A DNA stretch of 64,000 nucleotides, from positions 216,982 through 280,981 of the forward strand of contig VXPQ01000032.1 of assembly GCA_009839485.1 (NCBI GenBank), in the 5' to 3' direction. The DNA is from Bacteroidetes bacterium SB0662_bin_6 (lineage in GTDB: Bacteria > Bacteroidota > Rhodothermia > Rhodothermales > VXPQ01). The notes beneath the pieces were generated by a model. That model searched no databases. It was not told the DNA's origin and saw only the letters and a program-made list of their open reading frames with translations. A program made the translations under genes and the position numbers. Positions 28,011 to 38,915 of the stretch are shown here, piece by piece (positions within the stretch are counted from its first letter, which is position 1; the number at the start of each line of letters is the position of its first letter).

Positions 28011-28090
28011 ATTGTGCAAAAATAAGCCGCTCCACCTGAAAAAAAGAAAATGTCCGGAATAAATCATCGTATAATCCGTTATTGCACAAT
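28011..28090. promoter_or_regulatory. Spaced inverted repeat around a TATAAT box
   Basis: ATTGTGCAA (28011-28019) recurs in reverse as TTGCACAAT (28082-28090), a perfect nine-base match 62 bases apart. Between them, at 28070-28075, is TATAAT on the + strand, without a clear -35 box. The layout could be two operator half-sites around a promoter for transcription towards the hairpin-rich region that follows. Confidence 0.35.
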
Positions 28091-28178
28091 GTATATCTCA
28101 CAGTGTACACCATGCACGATCCGGGCCGTTATCTCCGGAACGATATGCGGCCGGACACAACGGGTATCGCTGAAGAAA

Positions 28179-28399
28179 GGGTGGACGCAACGTAACCTGC
28201 ACAACCATCCTGCCGTAGGAAATGTATGTGGCAGGGAATTTGCTTGAAATGAAGCTGTGCACGTAACCCGCCGGCGAAACATGGGCGGCTGTGCACGAAA
28301 ACACACCCTTCGGTCCTACCTCCGCCGATGGTGTGTGCCACGGAGGAGGGCCTTGCATACGGACTGGAGCCCCGACATGCCTGGCCCTCCTTTCTTTTT
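28179..28399 (+). ncRNA. Candidate structured RNA ending in an intrinsic terminator
   Basis: The region has no credible gene but a row of hairpins on the + strand: GGGTGG (28179-28184) with CCATCC (28205-28210, one G-U pair); CCTGCC (28209-28214) with GGCAGG (28230-28235), which overlaps and so competes with the first; GTGCAC (28257-28262) with GTGCAC (28291-28296), enclosing CCGCC/GGCGG; ACACACC (28301-28307) with GGTGTGT (28330-28336), enclosing TCGG/CCGA; and AGGAGGGCC (28344-28352) with GGCCCTCCT (28383-28391), enclosing GCAT/ATGC and followed by a T-rich tail to 28399. The T tail is only on the + side, so transcription should run that way. It does not match tmRNA, RNase P RNA or SRP RNA by eye. 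The 5' end is unknown; a TATAAT lies at 28070. Confidence 0.4.
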
Positions 28400-28405
28400 A
28401 GCGCA

Positions 28406-29755
28406 TCAGAGTGTCCAGGGCTCGCGCATGGGTCGCCCGAGCATCTCGTTGGCCGAGGCGTCGTCGAGCACCACTTCCCGGTCCGGATCCCATCTCAGAT
28501 CACGGCCCAACAGCATGGAGATATTGCCGAGGTGGGCCACGGTAATCGAGCGGTGCGCCTCCTCGATCGGCGCCACCGGTTCGGTGCCGGTGATCACGCT
28601 GTCGATGAAGTCCTGGCGATGATTGTCGCTATGGTAAAGGCGGGTATCCTGATCGCTCAGTATGGTGCTCCAGATGGCCGGATCGGACACCTCGTGGCCC
28701 CCGCGAGACACGAATATCCAGCCGTCGTCTCCTTCGAAACGAACGCCTCTCTGCTCGTCGCTGGTGACGACCATGGTCACCCCATTGGCGTATTCGGCCT
28801 CGAAGTAAAAGTCGGTGGCGGTATTCCACAAATCATTCTCCGGGAAGGTCCCCCTGGCATTGCGGATGGCTATCGGGCCGGTCCGGGCCGTTCCCATGCC
28901 CCATTGCGCGATGTCGGGATGATGCCCGCCCCAGTCCGTCACCTGCCCGCCGGAGTAATCAAAGATCCAGCGGAAATTCACATGGCATCGGGCAGGGCTG
29001 TATTCCGCTTCCGGAGCGGGGCCAAGCCACAAGTCATAATTGAAGCCTTCGGGCACCGGCTCGGGCTCTTTCCGATCACCGGTTTGGCCGAAGTCCGGCT
29101 GCCCCGGCGGGAGGCCGCATCGTACCGTGCGCAATGTGCCGATCCGCCCGTTCAGCACGAGCTCGCAGGCATGACGAAAACGCTCGCTGGAGCGCTGCTG
29201 GCTACCGGTCTGGAACACCACCCCTGCTTCCTTGACGGCATCGCTCATGGCCCGCCCTTCCTTGACGGTAAGCGAGAGCGGTTTCTCCCCGTAAATGTGC
29301 TTGCCGGCGCGGGCGGCGGCGATAACCGGAATGGCGTGCCAGTGATCCGGCGTGGAAATCACCACCGCATCGATATCGTCACGGGCCAGCAATTCGCGAA
29401 AATCTTCATACCCTTCACAGGGGGAGTATTTCCCGGAGCGTATCTGCTTGCTGTGGGAAAAATTCACCAACTGCTGTGCGGGTTCCCTGCCCGCGTAGCC
29501 GCCGTTCCAGTACCCGTAGCTCGCCCGGTTCACGTCGCAGACGCCCGCAATCTGCACCTGGTCATTCTCAAGGAATTGTCTCAAATGCCCGGTCCCCATA
29601 TTGCCCGTACCGATGAATCCGAGCGTAATGCGATCACTGGGAGCCGGCCGGCCGGCACGTCCGAGGGCGGACGCCGGAACAATGCTGGGCAGAGCAAGCC
29701 CTCCGGCGAGGAGCGCGCCGGTCTTCAAAAAGTCGCGTCGATTTCTGCTGATCAT
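28406..29755 (-). CDS. Tat-exported Gfo/Idh/MocA family oxidoreductase
   Basis: A 449-residue protein with a twin-arginine signal (SRNRRDFLKTGALLAGGLAL), Rossmann motif LGFIGTGNMGTGHL, the turn AGVCDVNRAS and the EKP motif (HIYGEKPLSLTVKEGRAM), followed by a GSQQRSSERFRHACELVLNG block shared with the protein at 56.3-57.8 kb. The C-terminal domain has WGGHHPDIAQWGMG, the His-rich segment of the exported subfamily. It probably oxidises or modifies a sugar or polyol in the periplasm. The neighbouring gene upstream is a GNAT on the same strand, 143 bases away. The exact substrate cannot be inferred. Confidence 0.92.
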   Translation of the reverse strand: MISRNRRDFLKTGALLAGGLALPSIVPASALGRAGRPAPSDRITLGFIGTGNMGTGHLRQFLENDQVQIAGVCDVNRASYGYWNGGYAGREPAQQLVNFSHSKQIRSGKYSPCEGYEDFRELLARDDIDAVVISTPDHWHAIPVIAAARAGKHIYGEKPLSLTVKEGRAMSDAVKEAGVVFQTGSQQRSSERFRHACELVLNGRIGTLRTVRCGLPPGQPDFGQTGDRKEPEPVPEGFNYDLWLGPAPEAEYSPARCHVNFRWIFDYSGGQVTDWGGHHPDIAQWGMGTARTGPIAIRNARGTFPENDLWNTATDFYFEAEYANGVTMVVTSDEQRGVRFEGDDGWIFVSRGGHEVSDPAIWSTILSDQDTRLYHSDNHRQDFIDSVITGTEPVAPIEEAHRSITVAHLGNISMLLGRDLRWDPDREVVLDDASANEMLGRPMREPWTL

Positions 29756-29870
29756 TGCTTTTCGGAATCTGTGGGCAGGGGCATTCTAATCAGGAAGGTA
29801 ATATATACGAATTTTTTATGCAGCAAAAGAAAAGCGGATATCGTGCATTCGTACACAGGCGATAGCACAC

Positions 29871-29910
29871 GTCAGGCATCCGTAACGCCCTGCATGTGTC
29901 AGGCATCCGT
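29871..29910 (-). repeat. 13-base direct repeat at the end of the GNAT gene
   Basis: GTCAGGCATCCGT occurs at 29871-29883 and 29898-29910, a period of 27 bases. The second copy contains the last codons and the stop of the acetyltransferase gene; the first lies just after it. It looks like a small local duplication. Confidence 0.6.
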
Positions 29911-30417
29911 GCCGCCGGACAGGGCAGTGAGCGCTTCCCCCGTCACACGCATGGTCGTCCATTCGCTCATCAATACGGCGCCGTGCCGCTCATAAAACCG
30001 GATGGCGTTTTCGTTCCAGTCCAGGACGGACCATTCAAGGCGTCCGCATCCCCGGGCGACCGCCAGATCGGCCACCTGCGTGAGAAACGCCGTGCCAAAG
30101 CCGCGTCCGCGCCAAGTAGGATCCACGTAGATATCTTCCAGATAAATGCCGGGCTTCGCCAGAAAGGTGGAATAATTGTGAAAGAAAAGCGCAAAGCCTA
30201 CTGGGGTACCCTCGAATTCACCGATAAGCACTTCGGCATACGGACGGAGTCCGAACAAGGTGTCCTGGAGCGCTTCTTCCGTGGCCAGGCATTCGTGCTC
30301 AAGCCGCTCGAATCTGGCCAGCCCCAGGATGAAGGCATGGATGAGCGGCACATCGTCCTGACTGGCGGACCGGATGGTAAAACCCGGAAGGGATCTCCGG
30401 GGAATAGTTTCATGCAT
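29899..30417 (-). CDS. GNAT acetyltransferase, SSAT-like
   Basis: A 172-residue N-acetyltransferase. The acetyl-CoA motif is IYVDPTWRGRGFGTAFL and the following stretch RLEWSVLDWNENAIRFYERHGA is very like spermidine/spermine and thialysine acetyltransferases (SSAT group). N-terminal IRSASQDDVPLIHAFILGLA is also typical. It should acetylate a diamine, polyamine or related amine in the cytoplasm. It sits between clpB (upstream, same strand, 86 bases) and the Tat oxidoreductase; no functional link is evident. Confidence 0.86.
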   Translation of the reverse strand: MHETIPRRSLPGFTIRSASQDDVPLIHAFILGLARFERLEHECLATEEALQDTLFGLRPYAEVLIGEFEGTPVGFALFFHNYSTFLAKPGIYLEDIYVDPTWRGRGFGTAFLTQVADLAVARGCGRLEWSVLDWNENAIRFYERHGAVLMSEWTTMRVTGEALTALSGGTDA

Positions 30418-30504
30418 GGCAGTATGAGGCTATGCCAACCCTGTTTGGTCGCAACGCAACCGGCAATTTAAAGAACCCTGTTCGGCCGCAGAGCAGCTGA
30501 CAAT

Positions 30505-32691
<2,187 letters not shown>

Positions 32692-33083
32692 TCGAATATC
32701 TGGTTTTCACCGACAAATGCATGTTTCGATGCGCACTGTACCCTGTAGCCGGAATGGGTACTCCTTGAGTATGGACCACCCGCGCATCGTGGTGAAGTCA
32801 GTCCCTACGAAAAGCGTACCGGAAGCCCACAGTATGACAGTTTGGCAGAATGCGAAGGGGAACGGGTCGTGTCTTCATGTTCGCCGGACGTTTGATTGGA
32901 GATGTGTACAGAGCGAGCGTCAGGAACGGCCGCATACGGCATCTCGTACCAGATAGCAAAGATCGCGAACCGGTGATGGGCATCGTCGAAACGTTTCGGA
33001 GGGCAACATCGCGACGCCCGGCCTGTCAGGCCCGAACGACAAATTTTCCGAATAATTTCAGACAGCCCGGAAGCGAACAAGCC
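32692..33083. other. Intergenic gap between divergent clpB and the DUF493 gene
   Basis: This 392-base gap should hold promoters for both flanking genes. I see no CIRCE element, no clear heat-shock promoter and no protein with recognisable similarity. The only notable sequences are a perfect GGCCTG-T-CAGGCC palindrome (33020-33032) and short inverted repeats such as TACTC-CTT-GAGTA near 32760. Confidence 0.5.
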
Positions 33084-33365
33084 ATGAAAAACGTACCGGC
33101 GGAAGAAGATGCCTGGTGGCGTCATTTCCAGGAACTTCTGGATGACCAGATTGATTTTCCCGACGAGTATCTGTTCAAGTTCATTGTGCCTGCCCACAGT
33201 CTGGACGCGCTCAAGAACATCTTCGGGCGGCACCCGGTTACGGTACGGGCTTCGTCCAAAGGACGGTATCTCAGCGTGACGGCGAAAATGGAAATGCATT
33301 CCAGCGATGAGATCGTCGCCCTGTATCAGGCGGCCGCAAAAGTGGATCAGGTAATGATGCTCTGA
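33084..33365 (+). CDS. DUF493 (YbeD-like) family protein
   Basis: A 93-residue soluble protein. LDDQIDFPDEYLFKFIVPA and the C-terminal SKGRYLSVTAKMEMHSSDEI...YQAAAKVDQVMML match the DUF493/YbeD ACT-like fold. The function is unknown; in E. coli ybeD lies near lipoate genes and is thought to be regulatory. The ATG at 33084 gives the normal family length; the frame remains open upstream without similarity. The mannonate dehydratase gene follows 43 bases later on the same strand. Confidence 0.82.
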   Translation: MKNVPAEEDAWWRHFQELLDDQIDFPDEYLFKFIVPAHSLDALKNIFGRHPVTVRASSKGRYLSVTAKMEMHSSDEIVALYQAAAKVDQVMML

Positions 33366-33408
33366 TCCGTGCAGGGTCTGCGCAGCCCGAACATTCTTCA
33401 TATACGCT

Positions 33409-34449
33409 ATGCAACTGACGTTCAGATGGTATGGCCCGGGCGATCCGGTATCCCCGGCGTACATCCGGCAAATTCCCCGCATGACGGGTATTGTAAGCTC
33501 ACTGCAGGATTGCGCGCCGGGCGAGGCATGGCCGCGGGAAAACGTGCGGGCGCTGCGCGAGACCATCGAGGCGGCGGGGCTGCGTTTCTCGGTGGTAGAG
33601 TCGATCAACATACACGAAAACATCAAACTGGGCCGGCCGGATCGGGATGAATTGATCGCCCGGTACGGGCAAAGCGTGGAAGCGGTAGCTGCGGAAGGCG
33701 TGCCGGTCATCTGCTACAATTTCATGCCGGTTTTCGACTGGCTGCGCACGGATCTGGCGATGCCGCAACCGGATGGATCGACCGCGCTCCGGTTCGATCA
33801 GAAGGACATGGAAGCCATCGATTTTTCCGCGGGAACGCAGGATCTCCCGGGGTGGCATGCCGCCTATACGGGCGAAGAAGTCACCGCGTTGCGCGCCGCG
33901 TACGCCGAATGCTCGGAAGAGGAGCTTTGGGATAATCTGGCGTACTTCCTGGAGCGCATCGTGCCTGTAGCCGAGCGGGCCGGTGTGCGCCTTGCCATTC
34001 ACCCCGACGATCCGCCCTGGTCCGTGGCGGGATTTCCGCGGATTATCACGAGCGGCGACGCACTGAAACGGGTTACGCAACTGGTAGACAGCGAAGCGAA
34101 CGGCGTGACGTTGTGCACCGGTTCGCTGGGCGCAAATCCTGCCGAAGCCGCCCGGCTGCCGGAAACGATTCGTTCGCTGGCGGGGCGCATTCATTTTGTG
34201 CATGCACGCAACGTCACTCATCTCGGAGATCGGTCTTTCCAGGAAAGCGTACATCCCGATGGCGATGTCGATATGGCGGCCGTGATGGAGGCCCTGCTGG
34301 AAATCGGATTCGACGGCCCGGCCCGACCGGATCACGGGCGCATGATCTGGGGAGAGGAAGGATTGGCAGGGTACGGTTTGTATGATCGCGCGCTGGGAGC
34401 TGCGTACATGGCCGGGCTGTGGGACGCTACGGTGCGCAGAGCAGCCTGA
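33409..34449 (+). CDS. uxuA: Mannonate dehydratase
   Basis: UxuA (346 residues) turns D-mannonate into 2-keto-3-deoxygluconate in hexuronate (glucuronate) breakdown, using a divalent metal. The TIM-barrel start LTFRWYGPGDPVSPAYIRQI is diagnostic, as are VCYNFMPVFDWLRTDL-like metal/substrate segments (here VPVICYNFMPVFDWLRTDL) and AIHPDDPPW. Length is slightly shorter than E. coli UxuA (394). No uxaC, uxuB or kdgK is adjacent, so the rest of the pathway must be elsewhere. It fits a plant- or algal-polysaccharide lifestyle. Confidence 0.94.
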   Translation: MQLTFRWYGPGDPVSPAYIRQIPRMTGIVSSLQDCAPGEAWPRENVRALRETIEAAGLRFSVVESINIHENIKLGRPDRDELIARYGQSVEAVAAEGVPVICYNFMPVFDWLRTDLAMPQPDGSTALRFDQKDMEAIDFSAGTQDLPGWHAAYTGEEVTALRAAYAECSEEELWDNLAYFLERIVPVAERAGVRLAIHPDDPPWSVAGFPRIITSGDALKRVTQLVDSEANGVTLCTGSLGANPAEAARLPETIRSLAGRIHFVHARNVTHLGDRSFQESVHPDGDVDMAAVMEALLEIGFDGPARPDHGRMIWGEEGLAGYGLYDRALGAAYMAGLWDATVRRAA

Positions 34450-34555
34450 CGAACGCCGGGAAACGCGCTCTGAGCGGGGTTTGCAGGCCGGCTGCTCCAC
34501 GGCAGGCGCGTATCGCGTATCTTTATAGTCGAGTAGACCTCGATAACGCAGGTTC

Positions 34556-36616
34556 ATGGGACATCCCTTTCACTCGATTTATTCGCACGGCTTCATCCGG
34601 ACCGCTGTGTGCGTGCCGCGTTTGCGCGTGGCCGATCCGGGCTATAATGCCGAGCAAACGATCCGGCTTGCCCAGCAGGCTTCCGCGATGTCGGCGGCGG
34701 TAACCGTGTTCCCCGAACTCGGATTGTCGGCGTACGCCAACGATGACCTGTTCCACCAGGATGCCCTTCTCGACAGCGCGGGGGAAGCCGTATCCCGCGT
34801 GGCGGATGCTTCGCGCGACCTGACCCCGGTGCTCGTGGTCGGCGCGCCCCTGCGCTTCGACGCCGCGCTATTCAACTGTGCAGTAGTGATCTACCGGGGA
34901 GAGGTGCTGGGTATCGTCCCGAAGAGTTACCTGCCGAACTACGCCGAGTTCTACGAAAAGCGGCAGTTTACGCGCGCCGCTTCCGCGCTGCGGAGCGAGG
35001 TCCCATTCCGGAACGCCGCCGTTCCGTTCGGAAGCGACCTGATTTTCGAGACGCCCTGCCTGGAGCATTTTACGCTCCATGTGGAATTGTGCGAGGACCT
35101 GTGGGTGCCTATTCCTCCGAGTACGTATGCGGCGCTGGGCGGAGCTTGCGTGCTGGTGAACCTCTCCGCAAGCAACAGCACTATCGGCAAGGCGGAATAC
35201 CGGCGCGGGCTGTGCGCAATGCAATCGGGCAAGTGCGTTGCCACGTACCTCTACGCGGGAGCGGGGCCGGGCGAATCCACGACGGATCTGGCCTGGGACG
35301 GGCACGGCATGATCTGGGAAAACGGGCGGCTGCTCGCGGAAACGGAGCGGTTTTCGCCGGAAGGGCAGATGATGCTGGCGGATGTGGATCTCGAATTGCT
35401 GGCGCAAAACCGGATGCGCCTGACCAGTTTTCACGACGCGGCAGGCGATCACCGGGATCGGGTGCGGGCAATCCGGCGCATCCCCTTCGATTTCAGGATT
35501 CCGAAAGGAGATATCCCGCTGCGGCGCGTGGTAGAACGGTTTCCGTACGTACCAAGCGATCCGGCCACGCTGGACGAGCGCTGTCAGGAAGCCTGTAACA
35601 TTCAGGTGCATGGCCTGATGCAGCGGTTGCAGAGCACCGGCATCGAACGCATTGTCATCGGGGTATCGGGAGGACTCGATTCGACGCAGGCGCTGCTTGT
35701 GGCGGCCCGGGCCATGGACAATCTGGGACGCCCCAGAGAGCACATTCTGGCCTATACGATGCCCGGGTTCGCCACGAGCGACCGGACGCTGGCGAATGCG
35801 CGGTCGCTCATGCACGCACTGGGAGTTACTGCGGGAGAGATCGACATCCGGCCCGCCGCCATGCAGACGTTTCGCGACATCGGCCATCCGTTTGCCAACG
35901 ATGAGCCGGTGTACGACGTAACGTTCGAAAACGTGCAGGCAGGAGCCCGCACATCTCATCTTTTCCGGCTGGCCAACCTGCACAATGGCCTTGTGCTGGG
36001 CACCGGCGACCTGAGCGAACTGGCGCTGGGATGGACCACATACGGCGTCGGCGACCACATGTCGCATTACAACGTCAATGCGTCCGTTCCCAAGACTCTG
36101 GTCCAGCATCTCATCCGCTGGACGATAGGATCCGGCGCATTTGATGAACCCGTCGCCGGTGTGCTGCAATCCGTGCTGGATACAGAAATTTCCCCGGAAC
36201 TCGTTCCGCAAGAGAACGGGAATGCCGACGAGCCGCACCAGCGCACGGAGGAGGTTGTGGGGCCGTTCGATTTGCAGGATTTCAATTTGTATTACGTCAC
36301 GCGGTACGGTTTCCGGCCTGCAAAGGTCGCGTTCCTGAGCCATCATGCCTGGGGCAGCGCCCCGGAACATCATGAGGATGCGGAAGCGGAGGGATTGGCG
36401 GCACGCACGTACACCCTTACTGAGATCAAGCACTGGCTGGGCGTATTCCTGTACCGCTTCTTCAAAATCAGCCAGTTCAAGCGTTCGGCCATGCCCAACG
36501 GGCCGAAGGTGGGGTCCGGCGGTTCACTTTCTCCGCGCGGCGACTGGCGGGCGCCGAGCGATTCGGAAGCCGAGGTATGGATCGAGGCGCTCCAGCGGGA
36601 CGTGCCTGATAAATAG
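34556..36616 (+). CDS. nadE: Glutamine-dependent NAD+ synthetase
   Basis: The 686-residue enzyme amidates deamido-NAD+ to NAD+ using glutamine. The N-terminal nitrilase-type glutaminase has the triad Glu54 (FPELGLSAY), Lys123 ([11 protein letters not shown]) and Cys179 ([11 protein letters not shown]). The C-terminal synthetase has the ATP-pyrophosphatase loop [13 protein letters not shown] and [12 protein letters not shown]. The overall length fits the large octameric class known from Mycobacterium, which channels ammonia between sites. It starts 106 bases after uxuA and converges on pgl. Confidence 0.96.
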   Translation: MGHPFHSIYSHGFIRTAVCVPRLRVADPGYNAEQTIRLAQQASAMSAAVTVFPELGLSAYANDDLFHQDALLDSAGEAVSRVADASRDLTPVLVVGAPLRFDAALFNCAVVIYRGEVLGIVPKSYLPNYAEFYEKRQFTRAASALRSEVPFRNAAVPFGSDLIFETPCLEHFTLHVELCEDLWVPIPPSTYAALGGACVLVNLSASNSTIGKAEYRRGLCAMQSGKCVATYLYAGAGPGESTTDLAWDGHGMIWENGRLLAETERFSPEGQMMLADVDLELLAQNRMRLTSFHDAAGDHRDRVRAIRRIPFDFRIPKGDIPLRRVVERFPYVPSDPATLDERCQEACNIQVHGLMQRLQSTGIERIVIGVSGGLDSTQALLVAARAMDNLGRPREHILAYTMPGFATSDRTLANARSLMHALGVTAGEIDIRPAAMQTFRDIGHPFANDEPVYDVTFENVQAGARTSHLFRLANLHNGLVLGTGDLSELALGWTTYGVGDHMSHYNVNASVPKTLVQHLIRWTIGSGAFDEPVAGVLQSVLDTEISPELVPQENGNADEPHQRTEEVVGPFDLQDFNLYYVTRYGFRPAKVAFLSHHAWGSAPEHHEDAEAEGLAARTYTLTEIKHWLGVFLYRFFKISQFKRSAMPNGPKVGSGGSLSPRGDWRAPSDSEAEVWIEALQRDVPDK

Positions 36617-36653
36617 CCGGCCCGATATATAATAAGGATCGGATCACGCCGGC
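36616..36653. terminator. Possible bidirectional terminator between nadE and pgl
   Basis: GCCGG (36616-36620) can pair with CCGGC (36649-36653), enclosing CCGAT (36622-36626) and ATCGG (36638-36642), in the 27-base gap between converging genes and partly inside the pgl end. There is no T-run on either side, so termination is only a possibility. Confidence 0.3.
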
Positions 36654-37354
36654 GAATGTGGAGCCGCCGTGGCATCCGCAAGAATCACCGTCTCCTGAAG
36701 CCCGCAGATATGCGAGGCGGGCAGAGCCGGATCGTTGTCAAGAATGCGCCGAAGCGTTTCCCGCTTGGCTGCCCCTGCAACCATAAACACCACCGTTTCC
36801 GCCTGATTGAGCACGGCGGGAGTGAGCGTGATCCGTTCCCTCGGCGGCCTGTAGGCAGGCCCCTCTACCGCCACGGCCCAGCGGTCCTGTGCCGGTGTAT
36901 ATCCCGGAAACAGCGAAGCCGTGTGTCCATCCTCTCCGATGCCGAGCAGCGCCACATCGAACGTCTTGCCCTGGACAGGGTCGAAGCATTCGCGAAGGAT
37001 GGCTTCGTAGTCGTCCGCAGCGGCTTCGGGCGTATCCAGTGAAGTGTTTACCGGATGCACGTTTGCCTCCGAAATCGGTACGCGGTCAACCAACAGGCGC
37101 CGGGCCGCCCGGAAATTATTGCCGGGATGATCTTCCGGTACAAATCGCTCATCGGCCCAGAACAATCGGATGTCGGGCCATGGCAGCGAACGCCCTTCCG
37201 CACCGCCGAGCAACGAAAAAAGACGCTCCGGCGTCGATCCGCCGGAAAGGCAGATACTGCACGGCGCGCCCGCACGCGCCTTCGCGCGAATCATGCGCAA
37301 GGCCGCATGACTCAGCGCATCGAGGTGTTCGTACGTTTCCAGCCGTCGTTTCAT
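36644..37354 (-). CDS. pgl: 6-phosphogluconolactonase
   Basis: A 236-residue DevB-type lactonase, second step of the oxidative pentose phosphate pathway. It contains SICLSGGSTPERLFSLL, the WADERFVPEDHPGNNFRAA block and LLGIGEDGHTASLFPG, all characteristic. The Met at 37354 gives the standard start (MKRRLETYEHL); the frame continues 26 codons into the zwf side. zwf ends 13 bases upstream on the same strand, so the two steps are encoded in one transcript. It overlaps a weak hairpin at its 3' end. Confidence 0.95.
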   Translation of the reverse strand: MKRRLETYEHLDALSHAALRMIRAKARAGAPCSICLSGGSTPERLFSLLGGAEGRSLPWPDIRLFWADERFVPEDHPGNNFRAARRLLVDRVPISEANVHPVNTSLDTPEAAADDYEAILRECFDPVQGKTFDVALLGIGEDGHTASLFPGYTPAQDRWAVAVEGPAYRPPRERITLTPAVLNQAETVVFMVAGAAKRETLRRILDNDPALPASHICGLQETVILADATAAPHSPA

Positions 37355-37367
37355 GGAAGGCCGCGCC

Positions 37368-38780
37368 TTACGAAGCGGAATTCGGGCCCGACGATCCGGG
37401 CGCGTACGGATGCACCGGCAAGCCGGCTTCAAGAACCGGCGTGTAGAGCCGCCATGAGTTGATCACTTCGTCGGCATGCACAAACAGGGTCTGGTCCCCC
37501 TGGATCACATCGCCGAGCAGCGTTTCGTAGGCTTCCGGGAGATCGCCGAACACCTCGTCGTAGCGGAAGTGGAGCCTTCTGGGGGTCAGCCGGAGCGGCA
37601 TGCGAGGCTGTTTCACGTCAAAGTGCAGGTTGAAGCCTTCATCCGGTTGCAAGGTGATTTCGAGGATGTTGGGGCGGACGTTGCAGGTATCCTCGTAGGG
37701 CCGGAAAAGCGAGACCGGGGCCGGCTGAAACCGGATCGCTATGCGGGTGCGCTTTTCGGGCATGCGCTTGCCGGTTTCGAGGATGAACGGCACGCCTCGC
37801 CAGCGCCAGTTGGCGATCTCCACGCGCAGGCGGACGAACGTTTCGGTGGTAGACCCTTCCGGCACCCCTTTTTCCTCGTGGTATGCCCTTACAGGCTTGC
37901 CATTCACTTCGCCGGCGGCATACTGGCCCAGCAGCACATCCTCGGGGCGGAGCGGAACAATGGATTCCAGCACCTTGATTTTTTCCTGCCGGATGGAGTC
38001 GGCATCGAACCGGGCGGGCGCCTCCATTGCAACCAGCGAGAGCAACTGCGTAATATGGTTCTGCACCATGTCCCGCAACGCCCCCGACTGGTCGTAATAC
38101 CCTGCGCGCGTTTCCACGCCCAGAGATTCATGCACCTGGATATCGACCCGTTCGATCTGCCCCCGGTGCCATACGCTCTCGAAAAGCGCATTGCCGAACC
38201 GGAAGACCAGCAGGTTCTGTACGGTTTCCTTTCCGAGATAGTGGTCGATGCGAAATATCTGAGATTCGGAGAAATACCGGTGTACGAGGTCGTTCAACGC
38301 ATGGGCCGACGTCAGATCATGCCCGAACGGCTTTTCAATGACGAGCCGCGCCCAGCCCGCTGTCTTGTGGAGATTGGCCTGTCCGAGGGCTTCGATGGTT
38401 CCGGGGAATGTCTTTGGGGGAAGAGCAAGGTAGAAAACCCGGTTGCCGGGCAGATCGCATTCCTTTTCGATAGAGGCGATCCGACGGGCAAGCCCATCGT
38501 AGCCATTTCCGCTGCCCCCCAACGACTGATAGAACACATGATCATCGCACCAGGCAGCAAGATCGGAGCCCTCCGGATACCGCTCGTGCAGTGCTTCGCG
38601 GACACTGTCCCGGAAGGCTGCGTCGGACAAATCGGACCGGGCCACGCCGAGAATGTGGCAACAACGCAGTTCGTCATGCCGCTCCATGAGATGGAACAGG
38701 GCGGGCACCAGCTTGCGCGACGTCAGATCGCCGCTGGCGCCGAGAATAATGAAAAGATGAGGCTGGAAGGAGCGGGACAT
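37368..38780 (-). CDS. zwf: Glucose-6-phosphate 1-dehydrogenase
   Basis: The 470-residue enzyme oxidises glucose 6-phosphate to 6-phosphogluconolactone, reducing NADP+ or NAD+. Seen are the Rossmann motif IILGASGDLTSRKLVPAL, the catalytic block RIDHYLGKETVQNLLVFRF (with the His-Tyr pair) and the substrate loop VIEKPFGHDLTSA. It begins MSRSFQPHLF; a 21-codon in-frame extension upstream is unlikely. It is followed at once by pgl, so the pair supplies NADPH and ribose precursors. No opcA or gnd is adjacent. Confidence 0.96.
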   Translation of the reverse strand: MSRSFQPHLFIILGASGDLTSRKLVPALFHLMERHDELRCCHILGVARSDLSDAAFRDSVREALHERYPEGSDLAAWCDDHVFYQSLGGSGNGYDGLARRIASIEKECDLPGNRVFYLALPPKTFPGTIEALGQANLHKTAGWARLVIEKPFGHDLTSAHALNDLVHRYFSESQIFRIDHYLGKETVQNLLVFRFGNALFESVWHRGQIERVDIQVHESLGVETRAGYYDQSGALRDMVQNHITQLLSLVAMEAPARFDADSIRQEKIKVLESIVPLRPEDVLLGQYAAGEVNGKPVRAYHEEKGVPEGSTTETFVRLRVEIANWRWRGVPFILETGKRMPEKRTRIAIRFQPAPVSLFRPYEDTCNVRPNILEITLQPDEGFNLHFDVKQPRMPLRLTPRRLHFRYDEVFGDLPEAYETLLGDVIQGDQTLFVHADEVINSWRLYTPVLEAGLPVHPYAPGSSGPNSAS

Positions 38781-38915
38781 GACCAGAACGACATGAACGG
38801 GCATCCCGGCCTCTGGCAGGTAAGGCCGGTATATTCCCCGCATGTTACGGAATTCGCAGGTTAACGGGGTACTGTATGTGACGGACTATAAGGTAAGACA
38901 AATAGATACACCCCC

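Noticed and set aside
25268-28039. Very long open frame antisense to smc (over 900 codons)
   Set aside because: It mirrors smc codon for codon, has no recognisable domain and is explained by the GC-rich third positions of smc. Similar antisense frames over uvrA, zwf and atpA were rejected for the same reason.
28050-28247. 65-codon frame in the smc upstream gap
   Set aside because: Cys- and Arg-rich composition unlike real proteins here, no start context and no similarity; the bases are better explained by RNA hairpins and inverted repeats.
32692-32800. CIRCE or sigma-32 promoter for clpB
   Set aside because: No TTAGCACTC-N9-GAGTGCTAA or convincing heat-shock -35/-10 boxes are present.
32692-33083. 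Possible frameshifted ClpB N-domain upstream of clpB
   Set aside because: The three - strand frames across this region show no Clp_N-like helices or conserved residues, so the short ClpB is not explained by a frameshift here.
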